Counted from the stretch's first letter, positions 1 to 12,485 are shown. The stretch: 64,000 bases of DNA from Spisula solida (GCA_947247005.1 OX365956.1:11986089-12050088); one strand, 5' to 3'. Translations and numbers: made by a program. The notes: generated from the letters alone by a model not told the origin.

Positions 1-2220
1 ACAACATGTGTTACATTACCAATCCACCAGGATACACGTTCTACAACATGTGTTATATAACCAATCCACCAGGATACACGTTCTACAACATGTGTTATAT
101 TACCAATGCACCAGGATACGCGTTCTACAACATGTGTTATATAACCAATCCACCAGGATACACGTTCTACAACATGTGTTATATAACCAATCCACCAGGA
201 TACACGTTCTACAACATGTGTTATATTACCAAACCACCAGGATACACGTTCTACAACATGTGTTATATAACCAATCCACCAGGATACACGTTCTACAACA
301 TGTGTTATATTACCAAACCACCAGGATACACGTTCTACAACATGTGTTACATTACCAATCCACCAGGATACACGTTCTACAACATGTGTTAGATTACCAA
401 TCCACCAGGATACACGTTCTACAACATGTGTTACATTACCAATCCACCAGGATACACGTTCTACAACATGTGTTAGATTACCAATCCACCAGGATACAAG
501 TTCTACAACATGTGTTATATAACCAATCCACCAGGATACACGTTCTACAACATGTGTTATATAACCAATCCACCAGGATACACGTTCTACAACATGTGTT
601 ATATAACCAATCCACCAGGATACACGTTCTACAACATGTGTTATATAACCAATCCACCAGGATACACGTTCTACAACATGTGTTATATATCCAATCCACC
701 AGGATACACGTTCTACAACATGTGTTATATATCCAATCCACCAGGATACACGTTCTACAACATGTGTTATATATCCAATCCACGAGGATACACGTTCTAC
801 AACATGTGTTATATAACCAATCCACGAGGATACACGTTCTACAACATGTGTTATATTACCAATCCACCAGGATACACGTTCTACAACATGTGTTATATTA
901 CCAATCCACCAGGATACACGTTCTACAACATGGATAATATTACCAATCCACGAGGATACACGTTCTACAACATGTGTTATATTACCAATCCACCAGGATA
1001 CACGTTCTACAACATGTGTTATATATCCAATCCACCAGGATACACGTTCTACAACATGTGTTATATATCCAATCCACGAGGATACACGTTCTACAACATG
1101 TGTTATATAACCAATCCACGAGGATACACGTTCTACAACATGTGTTATATTACCAATCCACCAGGATACACGTTCTACAACATGTGTTATATTACCAATC
1201 CACCAGGATACACGTTCTACAACATGGATAATATTACCAATCCACGAGGATACACGTTCTACAACATGTGTTATATAACCAATCCACCAGGATACATGTT
1301 CTACAACATGTGTTATATTACCAATCCACAAGGATACATGTTCTACAACATGAATAATATTACCAATCCACCAGGATACACGTTCTACAACATGTGTTAT
1401 ATTACCAATCCACCAGGATACATGTTCTACAACATGTGTTATATATCCAATCCACCAGGAAACACGTTCTACAACATGGATAATATTACCAATCCACCAG
1501 GATACACGTTGTTCTACAACATGTGTTATATACCAATCCACCAGGATACACGTTCTACAACATGTGTTATATATCCAATCCACGAGGATACACGTTCTAC
1601 AACATGTGTTATATAACCAATCCACCAGGATACGCGTTCTTCAACATGTGTTATATTACCAATCCACCAGGATACGCGTTCTTCAACATGTGTTATATTA
1701 CCAATGCACCAGGATACGCGTTCTACAACATGTGTTATATAACCAATCCCCCAGGATACGCGTTCTACAACATGTGTTATATTACCAATCCACGAGGATA
1801 CACGTTCTACAACATGTGTTATATAACCAATCCACCAGGATACATGTTCTACAACATGTGTTATATTACCAATCCACCAGGATACACGTTCTACAACATG
1901 TGTTATATAACCAATCCACCAGGATACACGTTCTACAACATGTGTTATATAACCAATCCACCAGGATACACGTTCTACAACATGTGTTATATTACCAATC
2001 CACCAGGATACACGTTCTACAACATGTGTTATATTACCAATCCACCAGGATACACGTTCTACAACATGTATTATATTACCAATCCACCAGGATACGCGTT
2101 CTTCAACATGTGTTATATAACCAATCCACCACAACATGTGTTATATTACCAATCCACCAGGATACATGTTCTACAACATGTGTTATATTACCAATCCACC
2201 AGGACACATGTTCTACAATA
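1..2220. repeat. 42-bp satellite array (about 53 copies, open at left edge)
   Basis: Tandem 42-bp units, each containing ACAACATGTG near the start and CAGGATACACGTTCT at the end, fill the window from base 1. Units differ mainly in a few bases (TATAACC, TATTACC or TATATCC; CCACCAGG or CCACGAGG). A variant carrying TGGATAATAT recurs at 931 and 1225, exactly seven units (294 bp) apart, so part of the array has a higher-order period. Small indels occur near 1505-1535 and a truncated unit near 2130. Because 42 is a multiple of three, long open frames exist on both strands, but they are a by-product of the period. Confidence 0.97.
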
Positions 2221-2534
2221 TTTGTGATTTTTCCCCTATAACCTAAGGGATTGGCGCTTGTTATCAAAGTGTTGATATATCTAGAAGTCTGAAAGTGTTG
2301 ATAGCCCTTGAAGAAAGCTATTATGTTTACAGAATCTGATGTACTTACATGTACTCTAGAACAGATAGTTGTAATATTTATGAAAATATATCACCGAAGT
2401 ACCCATTTATGTGTAAACGAAACTCTTTGTAAAACGCGTTGTGCACTGTTGGTGGCCAGTTATCAACAAAACGTTTTCGAAAATATTAATGTTGCAGTGT
2501 GCATAGGATATACATGTAATTACTAAAAGGGAAG
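2221..2534. other. unassigned AT-rich sequence
   Basis: Unique-looking AT-rich sequence between the 42-bp satellite and a tRNA-like element. No coding exon or RNA gene recognised. Confidence 0.5.
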
Positions 2535-2650
2535 AACCTTGTGTATGCCGACTAGCTGAGTCGGTGGGGCACTCGCCCTGTAAGCGAATGTTCCTTGGTT
2601 CGAGCCCCGGTCTGGCAGCGTATTCTTCCCATCCTGTTACATTAAACTGC
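2535..2650 (+). mobile_element. tRNA-derived SINE or tRNA-like relic
   Basis: A full match to the pol III A box (TAGCTGAGTCGG, 2553-2564) is followed by a near match to the B box (GGTTCGAGCCC, 2597-2607) at tRNA spacing. An anticodon-like stem-loop lies between them. The acceptor stem pairs poorly, so a working tRNA is unlikely. The sequence after the head (CCATCCTGTTACATT) is not tRNA and fits a SINE body. Confidence 0.6.
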
Positions 2651-2879
2651 ATTTGTTTGGAGATAACATGGTGTTTACATGTATAGTTGAGGTCCATTTA
2701 AATGATTCACTTAAGTGAATCAAAATGATAAATGACACTCTATATGAGTATATTGAGGTATTATACGTGGTTTAAAGGATGCGGGTATTGTTGATTGGTT
2801 AGAGAACAATATGCGTTAAATGCATTGATTTGATTGAATACTGCTGAATTCTGTATATAATGTCATCAATCATACCAGG

Positions 2880-3115
2880 CGTGTAATTCTGTTGTTAATC
2901 ATGCCGTAGTATAAGATACGGTAATTATTTCCCATTTGCAGAAATATGTATCCGATTTCTGCAAACAGCAGAAGTTAATTCCCGATTTTCTGGTAGATCG
3001 CAGAAATAAAAACCGCAGAATTAAAAACTACCGAATTGAGGCCCTAATCGCAAAATATTTTTCCCGCAGAAATAACTCGCTATACGGTATTACTGTACTG
3101 GTGCAATGCTTCCTT
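2880..3115. repeat. degenerate element rich in CGCAGAA words
   Basis: The words GCAGAA, CCGATTT and CGCAGAAATAA recur several times within about 200 bp, with ATACGGTAAT near the left and ATACGGTATTACTGTA near the right. This resembles the CGCGAA-word elements at 45190 and 47985. Probably an old miniature element; no coding capacity. Confidence 0.35.
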
Positions 3116-3854
3116 CATGAATAGACAGTAAGTTGGTATTTTACTGATATCATATTACCAGTATGTGATAGTCATCTCATTTAAATGTTAGTTATTGAAA
3201 TGTGAAAAATAACCAGCTGGGAAGATGATATGTGGTTAACGTTAAACTTTACATCCGTAACCATATGCTTCATGTACAAACATTCTGAAATTGTAGTAAT
3301 TTTTAAAATTTTAATTCTAGCACGTTGGTCCACAACAATGGACATCAACGAAAAAATGACGTAGTTTGTCAACGACGGAATATTCGACAAATTCCGTGGT
3401 TTCATGCTCATACGGACGATGATCGTTAACAACGATAGAAGCACTGTACCAACACTGAACATCTGTCTATACAAGTCATTGCAAGAAAAACACTGATGTG
3501 AAACATCCAATAGTGTGGGAACCAGAGTTTACAGTTTACAGTTGATTTGATACTCTCAGCACATAGTACATGTGATATGAGGTGCAAAAATGATTACAAA
3601 GTACATATAAACATATGACAAGGCTGTGTGGTTGAAAAATAGGAAACAATAGAGTGGAATCAATGTGGTTAGAAAGGGTAACAACAAGATGGAATCAATG
3701 TTACAGTATATGAGTTGAGTTGCATTGTATATACAGATGGTTCAGTGAATATAACAATGTATAGAGGTTTTAGCCAGGTGGCTTGAAATAATTGTTAATA
3801 TATTTTATAAATTTTGTCAGATTATTTAACCTTAGTGGTTCTGTATCATTCATA

Positions 3855-3990
3855 ATATTATAATAAGTATGGATATTCTTGTTATGTATTTTAATCATTG
3901 GGAGCAAACGTTTTCTAGCAGCATATTATAATAAGTATGGATATTCTTGTTATGTATTTTAATCATTGGGAGCAAATGTTTTCTAGCAGC
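3855..3990. repeat. 68-bp tandem duplication in LINE-1
   Basis: The segment starting ATTATAATAAGTATGG and ending TTTTCTAGCAGC occurs twice in tandem, with ATAAGTATGG at 3863 and 3931 (period 68) and about one mismatch. It overlaps the end of the C-terminal LINE frame, so the last residues of that open frame come from duplicated sequence. Confidence 0.9.
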
Positions 3991-6899
3991 AGAAAAGTGA
4001 GAACAATTGAATAAATAATGAAATTCAACACCAATTTCATTTAAATTACATGCGTGACACCTTCTTAAATTGCGGTCGATGTTTATCCAGCATAGTGTTT
4101 CTATTGGTAGATGGTGATTTGATGTTCGGAATTTAAAGATAATTTTAGCATTATAGTCTGTAAGTATATTTATGTACGGCTCAAGGCAGTGAGTTTGTTT
4201 GTAGAGTCTATAGTTGAGACATTTCGATTTCGTTTGAATAGTATCATGCCAGATTTGGTTATATTGGTCGCACAGAGACTGGTTTAGTTTGGCTAATAAA
4301 TGTTCTTTTGAGTTAATATATATTTGGTTGTGCCATACGTAGCTTAAGCCACATTCATCAAGGATACTTTTTACATTATTAAGCCATTTGTATTGATTGC
4401 CATTCATATCCCAGTTATTAAAGCAAATATTGTATAATTTAGGTGAAAGTTTGTTTCTATTACTTATTAAGGTATAACAAAAACCAATTATTCTCTTCTT
4501 TATAACGATAGACAGTGGATAGCCAGTTCGCCATAGAGCATTACATGTAGAGTACCTTTTTTAACTTGCATAATTCTTTTTAAGAAATCAGTATGTACTT
4601 TTTCGAGAATTGAGACATCGCCGTAGCCCCAGACTTCGCAACCATATGATAGTATGGTACAATTGTGTTATCAAACAGTTTTAATTGACAATCTATTGAG
4701 AGGTCTAGATTTCTTATTTTTGTGTACAGGGCAAACAGAGCTTTCTTGGCTTGGTCAACTACATGTTTTTTGTATCATTAAATTGTCTATTTTTTTAGAA
4801 TAGCACTCCTAAGAATTTAAAAGTATCAACTATTTCTAGCGTAAAATTGTCTATACATATATTTCTTCGTCTTCCTTTTCTATCTCCAAATACAAGTACT
4901 TTGGATTTGTCAAAATTTATGTTTATATTCCATGTTTTACAGTATGTTGAGAACGTGTTTAGTAGATCGGACAATTCATCTTCAGATTTTGCAAAAATAA
5001 CTGTGTCATCTGCGTACAATAAGACGATCATTTTAATGAATAAGTCAGAGTATTCATCATTAAGAGAAATACCCGCACCAGTATGGCTGAGCATAATATG
5101 AACTAATGCACAGCATATTTTAAGCGGACCTACATTATTTGTAACATGCTCATCTAGTACTGGATTTTTTTGATGATGCATAACTTTACAATAAATTGCT
5201 CGGTTACGAAGTTACGAACCTGGAGCCCGTTACCTAACCAAGCCGTTTCCAAAAGGCGCTACCGAGCGCTTTCCTACGTCTATGCAACCTACAGAAGCGG
5301 TCCGTTGCACAATAAAGCGCTCGATAGCGGTATGATACGAAATATTGGGTAGAAAGTAATGAAGGACGATACGAACCTGCTATCGTTTGTCAGTCCGAAT
5401 GAACATTTGTCAGCCCGATCAAAATGAAAATACATCTGTCTGTGGATAATGCACGTTTTTCAATTAATTTAATTTAACTGATTTCAAATAGGCTTAATTT
5501 AATATTTTACCTTTTTATACAGTAATGGGTTGCATGAGTATATCAGACAGTACTTTTGTTCAAGAGAAAAACGCTATTTTCATTTCAATTAATCATATTA
5601 CGATTAAATATCAAACATCTTTAATCTTAATCACCTTTTCTTGTTAAATAAATCCTGTTGCAAATCGTCTAAACATAAAAGATATTCAGATGGAAAATTC
5701 CGGGTTTTATTGTATCCAATAAGAACAACATGTAATTAGTTTTCGCGACCTTTATCCCGCGAATATTTTTACAGTTGTTGACGATTTTGGAGGGATTTTT
5801 ATTACATCTCGGCGAGGAATTACGAAAATGCATTCGTTTTTACTTTCTTTACAATAACCTACAACTACGATGTGGAATTATCAGTCCGGTCCGGATACGA
5901 ATTGTATTGCAAAGGGAAGTAACCGCTTTGCAAAGGGAAGTAACCGGAACATGTCAACTTCACTTCAAGTAACCCGGACTGGTGTCGTTTTTATTAGATT
6001 TTCTTAAGATTGGTTGATATTTCGCACATATGAACGATTCCCGCTCGACTTACTTCGTTATCTCAGAGTAATCATGTGTCTCATAACAGTTTGTAGCATC
6101 GTTTATGCACTGAAAATGTTAAAATTTCCTTCCGAAGCGGGCAAAAAAATGGCTGCCTTTTTTGTTTCCAAACATTAGTGATTTCGAACTCTGACCAAAT
6201 CACGTGACATGTGTTATCGTAAAGCGGAACGACATCCGCAGGCCTAAAGGCCTGCGTATTGTCCGCTATAATTTTCTAAATCGTTCAGGAATAGAGAAAA
6301 CAATAGAGGAGATAGGTTTTCACCTTGTCTTAAGCCGCTTTGACAGTCGAAGAAGTCGGATTGGGTACCGTTTATTGAGACACAAGACTTAATACCATCA
6401 TACATATTCGTGATAATATTTAGAAACTTTCTTGTTATATTATACTTAATTAATTTTGACCATAGACCAGTCCTCCATCATACGGAGTCAAAAGCTTTTT
6501 GGAAATCTATAAAGGCACAGAATAATTTGGTGTTTTTTATTTCATATACTCGGACATCATATGTAGAACATAGATATTATCAACAGTAGATAGATTTTTA
6601 CGAAAACCTGCTTGATTCTGATTGAGTAGATTGTTTGTTTCTAAAAACATAGTTAATCTTTCGTAAAGAATGGCAGTAAACAATTTGCCCATACAGCTTA
6701 ACAATGTAATCGGTCTATAGTTCTCAGGTAGATCAAAATTACCTTTGTTTTTGTATATAGGCATAATACAGCCTGTCAACCATGCATCAGGCAGATTACC
6801 AGTTGTAAATATAACATTAAACAGTCTATGATATAATGGTAGCATAGAGTTCGTACCCACTAAACAGCTAGCGAGTAGTCGTATTTTTATAGTCATCAC
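3895..6899 (-). pseudogene. reverse transcriptase relic of LINE-1
   Basis: Three open pieces survive. 6537-6899 holds RT motifs 1-2 (PENYRPITLL, NQAGFRKNLS). 4795-5181 holds the catalytic YADD box and the following SKVLVFG region. 3895-4407 is the domain after RT, ending in a zinc-knuckle-like cluster (CHACN...HYLFNC). Between 6300 and 6540 the RT palm (FIDFQKAFDSV) is readable but carries an in-frame TGA. An unrelated stretch of about 1.1 kb separates the LNDLEN and HTGAGISLND parts. Confidence 0.85.
5085..6262. mobile_element. foreign DNA inserted in the LINE-1 RT
   Basis: RT homology stops after NDLEN (about 6262-6290) and resumes at HTGAG (about 5085), so roughly 1.1-1.2 kb has been inserted into the RT frame. 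The right edge carries a perfect inverted repeat, GCAGGCC TAAA GGCCTGC (6236-6253). A 16-base direct repeat, GCAAAGGGAAGTAACC, occurs at 5910 and 5931. No transposase seen; edges are approximate. Confidence 0.5.
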
Positions 6900-6905
6900 A
6901 TTTAT

Positions 6906-7426
6906 ATCACAAGTGGTCGATTGTCAATGTAGGCACTTTTACCATCATAACACGTAGAATCTAATTTATACTTTACTGTTGCAAATCACGATACAGTCAC
7001 CTGGGATTTGTAAATAATGTACATGTATGTTTTTATTTTCATTCTTAAACGAATATTTGTACAGCAGCAGATTCAGTTGTTCAACAATCTTACAGGCGTA
7101 TTAAAAGAGATATTGATGGTTAATTCGTATTTTGAAACTTTAGGCCATGTATATAGAAATTATGTCAAAATTGTATGCCCATATGTGGGCCCAAAATTGG
7201 AAATAAACATTATCTTGTCTTATTAAATGACGACAGCGCGAATCGTTATATATATAGATACAAAATTATACTGTGTGTCTGGTTATACGATATCCAAGTT
7301 CCGCATTTATCTTTATATAATAGGGTCGTACTATAACAAAGACTTTATTTTACGAGGAAACTCGTTTGACAATTAAATTAAATGGCAATCTTCCATGAGA
7401 TCCTCAACAATAAACCATTTAAATTA
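6906..7426. other. unassigned AT-rich sequence
   Basis: No gene, RNA or repeat structure recognised. Short open frames lack coding character. Confidence 0.5.
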
Positions 7427-7532
7427 TTGTATGGAGCCATATAACTGCCACCACTTAAATTTCAATTTTATTTCACGAAATATTCCAAGAAAATTAAAAT
7501 TTAAGGGGTGGCAGCTATATGGCTCCATACAA
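7427..7532. mobile_element. foldback element (inverted arms of about 44 bp)
   Basis: The left arm begins TTGTATGGAGCCATATAACT and the right arm ends with its reverse complement, GGCTCCATACAA, with a few mismatches. The spacer is about 20 bp. It would form a long hairpin; no coding sequence. Confidence 0.85.
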
Positions 7533-8222
7533 GCTAAATATGTTATTGATAATCTTTTGTCGGCCGTCATTTTTACTAACAAGGAACGATTACACGTGCG
7601 TGGCGTAACGAATAACAACACAATCCGTGTATTACATCACCATCAGTCAGGCGAATCTTAGGTGACCCCTAGTACTAAATTTCACCACACTGATATTGCT
7701 TACACTGAAACTGTGAGGGGTTGAATTTGCGTAAAAACTGTGAAATAAATCCGAAAAATGCACCCCTTAGGCGTATTCAGGGTTACCTATGCAACCATAC
7801 AGTTTAGCATGATGTCGCTGTAATAATGAATGTTCAGGGAAACGTTGCTAATGTATGGTATTACTTCCAGTTATAGTTTGAGAAAAATCGAAAGAATCAT
7901 AACAAGATTATAAGCATTTCCCCGTTATATAGGGGTCATCCCATGTATGTTAACTAGTATAATAATATATACTAAGCAGTTGACTATTTGTCTATATTTA
8001 CAAACTTCAACTTTCTATATACATTTAAGCTCATCAAGTAAATCAGCCATTGAAATATTTGGGAGTTTTAGGAGTTATATTTAGGTGTAAATAATATAGA
8101 ATAATTTAACAAAGTATTCAAACAAAGAATCAATGGTATATTTGTTCAATACATGAATGGTCAACCTACACGTCGAGAAGTACAATATGGCATACTTTTT
8201 TTCTGAATTTTGTATTGAATAT
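7533..8222. other. unassigned, with a dispersed-repeat fragment
   Basis: Mostly unassigned. 7660-7765, containing AAACTGTGAGGGGTTGAATT, matches the minus strand of 40062-40150 (AAACTGTGAGGGTTTGAATT plus flanks), so a dispersed repeat of at least 100 bp is present. Confidence 0.5.
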
Positions 8223-8818
8223 TATTTAGATCACAGGTAACTGTATCATTGATAAATAGTAAAACAAAACAAATTAGTTTATAAAATTTATGTTATCTTA
8301 GAAAGGTGCATTTGTACTAAAGTGGTCAGATTTTCATGGTATCAAAAACAAGAATTGGCTTTCGATATCTTCATAAAGTAATTTCATTAATAGAGTACAT
8401 CGTTAGAGCTACCACCATGCAAAATCCCATCGAAATCAATTAACTAGTTGAAAAGTTATACCATGAAATGTATACCCCGGTGTCCAGTCAGTCACTGGGG
8501 TGCATTCAATAGAACCTACAATGCTATTCTAAACAATAAAAAAGAAAGTGATATCACACCTTATGGGTTTATGTTCTTATTTATGGACGGATTTTTAAAA
8601 TATTGTTATCAAATTAAACACGTAGTTCTCTAGTTTCTGATTATGTAATAATATTTAAAATAACACAAGTATTGATGAAATGTTTATTAAAAACAAACTG
8701 CACCTCAATGACCGGGAGGTCAATTTCCCGTGTTATAAACCTTTCTAAGATATTATAAATTTTATAAAAAGAATTTTTTGTTTAATGATACAATTACCTG
8801 TGATTTAGATCTTAAATA
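8223..8818. mobile_element. inverted-repeat element, about 600 bp
   Basis: 8223-8309 (TATTTAGATCACAGGTAACT through TTATCTTAGAAAGGTG) is the approximate reverse complement of 8740-8818 (CTTTCTAAGATATTATAAAT through TTACCTGTGATTTAGAT). Arms of about 80 bp flank 430 bp without a recognisable transposase. Probably a non-autonomous DNA element. Confidence 0.65.
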
Positions 8819-9379
8819 AGAGCACAAGCTTTATCCAGATTGCACTATCGCCCCATGAATCAGATCAGAAATTGAAATATACGGGTGACAGTAACCTGAC
8901 TAAAGCCACAAGGTCCTAGCGTAATGTAAGTGGACCAAACGCTTTAATTGCAAAATTACGAATAAATCATTTATTATATACGCCGATCAATTTGAGGGCC
9001 AGGTCAGGGCTATGTGCAAATTGTTACACTCAAGTGGTGATTAATCAATTTAAAGGCTGGAGATTCGGTATAAACTTATTATACGAATCGTTATCCAATA
9101 CGCTGTCGCAGATACTACACATGTACGAGGGCCTCGTATATTGATGTTTAATTAGATATAAGATATACATGCTAAAGTATTTTTGAAGACCCACATAGAG
9201 CCACAACACACTCTTGGAATGGAGAATCAAATAGTTGTTTATTGACAGCTCTAATTGATTTTGAACTTAAAGCCAATAAACATGCATTGTCAGCAAGTTT
9301 GAGGAGGAAATTGAAAACATTTTGAAAAAGAGGTTGAACTATACTAATTTTTTTCTTCTTTTGTAATTCAAGGGCCATA

Positions 9380-9800
9380 ATCCTAAACGTTCAGGAACGA
9401 TTTGTCTCGATATAAAACTTGGCCAAGATATGACACATTGTCACCCAGTTTGAAGATGATCACATCAAAATTGTCTGAATTAGAGTACAGACAAGGCGAA
9501 TTTCTCATTTTTGGTAATTCCATGGCCATAACCCAAGAGACCTAGAACGTTTCAGCTGATAATCGAACTTGATCTAGATATTATTTCCATGAACGTTGTC
9601 GCAAAGTTTGAAGACGATCATATGGATACTGTTTGGATTAGTGTACAAACAATGCGAACTCCTCAATTTTTTATAACTCCATGATTCGGATGGAAACTGA
9701 ACTTAAACTAGATACTAAGCACATAAACATCGTAACCAAGCCTTTAGAGTTTAGACAATCAGATGAAAACTGTTTGAAAACTGTTTGAATTAGAGTACAG
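9380..9800. repeat. about 150-bp degenerate tandem repeat (3 units)
   Basis: Three diverged units share AGTTTGAAGATGATCA or similar, followed by a TTGTCTGAATTAGAGTACAG-like end (near 9450, 9610 and 9780). This style of degenerate repeat is common in bivalve genomes (family knowledge). No coding capacity. Confidence 0.7.
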
Positions 9801-10062
9801 GGTCGGTATTTATAAAGCATCTTAAGTGAAAACTAAGAATTTTCTTAAAATCTCAAATTTTGCTTATGTGTATCAGCTAAACAGGAAAACTAAAATTAAC
9901 AATTATTTACATTGTTAAGAAGCATTATGTAAATAGCTACAGTAATCATATAGAAACCATGGGTTATTTTTCGTTTCTTGTGAAATATGGTCAGCTCAAT
10001 ATTTTATCTTAAGTCAAAATATTTAAGTTTTCACTTAAGATGCTTTATAAATACCGGCCCAG
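9801..10062. mobile_element. MITE with about 35-bp terminal inverted repeats
   Basis: The left end GGTATTTATAAAGCATCTTA, continuing into AGTGAAAACT, is mirrored at the right end by AGTTTTCACTTAAGATGC and ATAAATACC. The interior is AT-rich and non-coding. It lies next to a second MITE (10146-10404). Confidence 0.85.
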
Positions 10063-10145
10063 ACTTATTACTTGACGATACCACGGTATGTCCGCTAGCC
10101 CACCAGCCTGCCAAGGGTGTTCTTGTAATACGTGCGTATATATAT

Positions 10146-10404
10146 CAGGTCCCGATCTCTCGAAACATCTCAATCTGAGCACAATCTCAACTCAAATGTT
10201 GTCACCTATCGTTTGACATAGTTTTCATGCAAAAATGTACTCTAAATTTGTATAAAAAATAGAAACAGTATTCCGAGTTTATTACAGTAAAATTTCTAGA
10301 AAAAACTCGAGCCTCAAATTAATCTCAAATTCAGACTCTGATATGAGCAAAATCTCAATTTGAGTTGAGATTTCTACTTGAGATGCTTCGGGAGATCGGG
10401 CCTG
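10146..10404. mobile_element. MITE with about 45-bp imperfect inverted ends
   Basis: The left end CAGGTCCCGATCTCTCGAAA, then CATCTCAA and AATCTCAACTCAAA, matches the reverse complement of the right end (TTTGAGTTGAGATT through GGGAGATCGGGCCTG). Length about 259 bp, non-coding. It sits about 110 bp beyond the donor of the exon at 10517-11224, probably within that gene's first intron. Confidence 0.85.
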
Positions 10405-10516
10405 GACATCACTAGGCAAACGAAAACCGGACACAGCAACATAGTATACCACTGTCTAAAATTTACAATATTTTTCTTTAAATGTTATGTTTTATAAATT
10501 GTCTTTGAAATCTTAC

Positions 10517-11224
10517 CTTGCCAAACATATCGTGCCACTGTGACATAAGTTTCTGATCAGCTGCAAGGCTAGTCCAACTTCTATCAAGATGATTGCCCTT
10601 TGTATGCTGAGCTCGTGGGTGTCCGTTTCCATGTTGTCTATTATACACATGGTCATAATCAGCCAATGAAGGCTCGACGGAATATGCTTCTCTCAGGTCA
10701 TTTCGAGTATCTGATCGTACACGAGGTGGTGTAGCTCGGCTACCTACTGCGTCACTAGCTTCAGAAAGCGGCACGCGGCGTGTAGCACCAGGTCTATCTA
10801 AGTGGTTGAATTTATATGGGTTTTCTTCAAGATGTCGCTGGCTTTGTTCCCATTCATATTCCTCTCTCCTAGTGTTACCGGTCACACCTAAGTCAACCCT
10901 CTTTGTGTTGAAACCCAGGTTGTCTCTCATATAACGTCTGTTTGGATCATGCATTGTTTCAGCTGTATCATCCCGTATTGTGTCACTGACAGCATTCCAT
11001 CCAGCTACCCGCGAACGTCTATAATCTTCATTCCTGCTCGAATCCCACTGATAATCACGTTTTGGTTCATTTGTGTTTTCTAACCAACCAAATCCATAGT
11101 CATAGCTATTATCATTCCCTGTGGCCCCTAATGGCGAGGGTTCTCGACGTGTTTCGCCTAGTCTGCGGTGATTATTGCTGGGATCCGGTCCAGCTCGGAT
11201 ATTCCTAGTATAAGGAGAAGCCAT
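10517..11224 (-). CDS. first coding exon of an unrecognised gene (236 aa visible)
   Basis: The open frame starts at an ATG in strong context (A at -3, G at +4) and begins MASPYTRNIRAG. It runs 236 codons to a good donor, AAG|GTAAGA, at 10517/10516 (phase 0). The protein is hydrophilic and rich in Arg, Asp and Asn, with repeated DPN-, RR- and W-containing patches such as YDYGFGWLENTN and DPNRRYMRDN. It ends in a more conserved-looking SLAADQKLMSQWHDMFGK. No signal peptide or membrane segment is seen. Codon composition is more GC-rich than the flanks, which supports real coding. The remaining exons must lie at lower coordinates, but I could not find them. I do not recognise the family. Confidence 0.65.
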
Positions 11225-12480
11225 ATTATAACATATGTCGTTACAAGGAGCGTCAAATCCACTTTAAACTGCAAACATTCATAAACTTATCAATATTCAA
11301 AACAGGTACCATCAAATATGTATAAAATAGTGCAATAATTATAAAGTCAATTCAGTTTCTAGCACACACTGTGAGCATGGCTAGTTCCTTTAATCAACGT
11401 TTACAGAATTTGAATACCATGAAAACTTCCGGGTCCTTGCTTATATACCCGTATTTAGTTTAGACCATAGCATAGCTATCGGTTTCAAAGGGAGTGGTAT
11501 TTATATGCAAATGATTTTGTTCAATAGGGACACAAGTTATTGTGTCCAATGTAACCTCAATCAATATAATAAACTAAAAATACTTAAATACAGAATACTG
11601 TAAAGACTCCAAGGTTGGCTCATTACTTTAAAATAGATATTGCCGAATCATACAAATTTTAAATGACGCTTTAACCTAATCATGAGATTTAACGACGTAG
11701 TTTATATTTAATTATTTGAAAAAAATGCAACAGAACCTTCGTCTAAAATTTAGGGATCATTTATTACAAATGGATGCTTCACTTTAGGGTGGGAGCATAA
11801 TATTAAGTATAATACTATGACATACGTTGTAATAAATAGTACTCACTTTTATCTTCTTAATATTTTCATAAGAACATAAAGTAGTAAGTACTTTACAATT
11901 AAACCTCAAATTTAATACATAAATAGATACATGTATTTAAAATTGGTACAATGAACAATGTGCTTATATGTTTTGAACATTGACATTTTAAACTTTCATG
12001 CTTACAGTATTTAAAATTTAGTTCAACACTGTATATCACGGTAATACTTCGCTTCTCAGTTCCGGTGGCAGTTTGTAATAAACAATAAGTGATTTAATAT
12101 ATCGTAAATAAGAATATTGTAATATCTACAAAGTTATGTCAAAACTTTAAAATGGATATTCGTGTATTTTTACAAATACTAACTTGCGATTTCACCTGAT
12201 CATGAGCAGTTTCTAGTTTATATTGAGTCTATGAAAAAATATAACAGAATCTTGCCCTTAAATGTTCGGATCATTTGTTACAACTGGATCATGTGGATGC
12301 TTAATGTTAGGAACTGATAATCAGAGTAATCGTCATGTTACACAACTTATCATTCCGTTCGAGAGTTTTTCTGATTCGACAAATACCGACTTGAACAATT
12401 GTTTTTCATTCTAACTTTATGTTACAGTGCGCCTGGGATAATTGTCAAAGCGGAAAATTTAGTATACATCTATACAATTG
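11225..12480. other. unassigned; includes upstream region of the 10517-11224 exon
   Basis: AT-rich. The 5' UTR and promoter of the minus-strand exon should lie at its left side, but no clear promoter motif is seen. No other feature recognised. Confidence 0.5.
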
Positions 12481-12485
12481 ATGGA

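Larger units (their letters stand above)
3520..6905 (-). mobile_element. LINE-1: 5'-truncated, broken non-LTR retrotransposon
   Basis: Read on the minus strand, reverse-transcriptase sequence starts at about 6900. It includes ENYRPITLL, QAGFRKNLSTVDN, CAFIDFQKAFDSV and QGENLSPLLFSLFLNDLEN. It resumes after foreign DNA with LLYADDTVIFAKS (about 5020-5060) and ends in a C-terminal region with a C-x2-C...H...C cluster (3895-4407). A 3' UTR runs to a short TGTAAAC repeat near 3527-3545. The endonuclease part is missing. Stops and frameshifts make it inactive. Confidence 0.85.

Noticed and set aside
8..2241. Long open frames on both strands across the left edge (up to 368 codons)
   Set aside because: They are produced by a 42-bp tandem repeat (a multiple of three). 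Three or more frames are open at once and there is no start, stop or domain context typical of a gene.
2546..2617. Functional tRNA gene (Thr- or Tyr-like)
   Set aside because: A and B boxes are good but the acceptor stem and anticodon loop do not fit a working tRNA, and a SINE-like body follows.
9172..9378. 68-codon minus frame starting MALELQKKKK
   Set aside because: It sits at the edge of the degenerate 150-bp repeat, is short, and shows no splice or start context.
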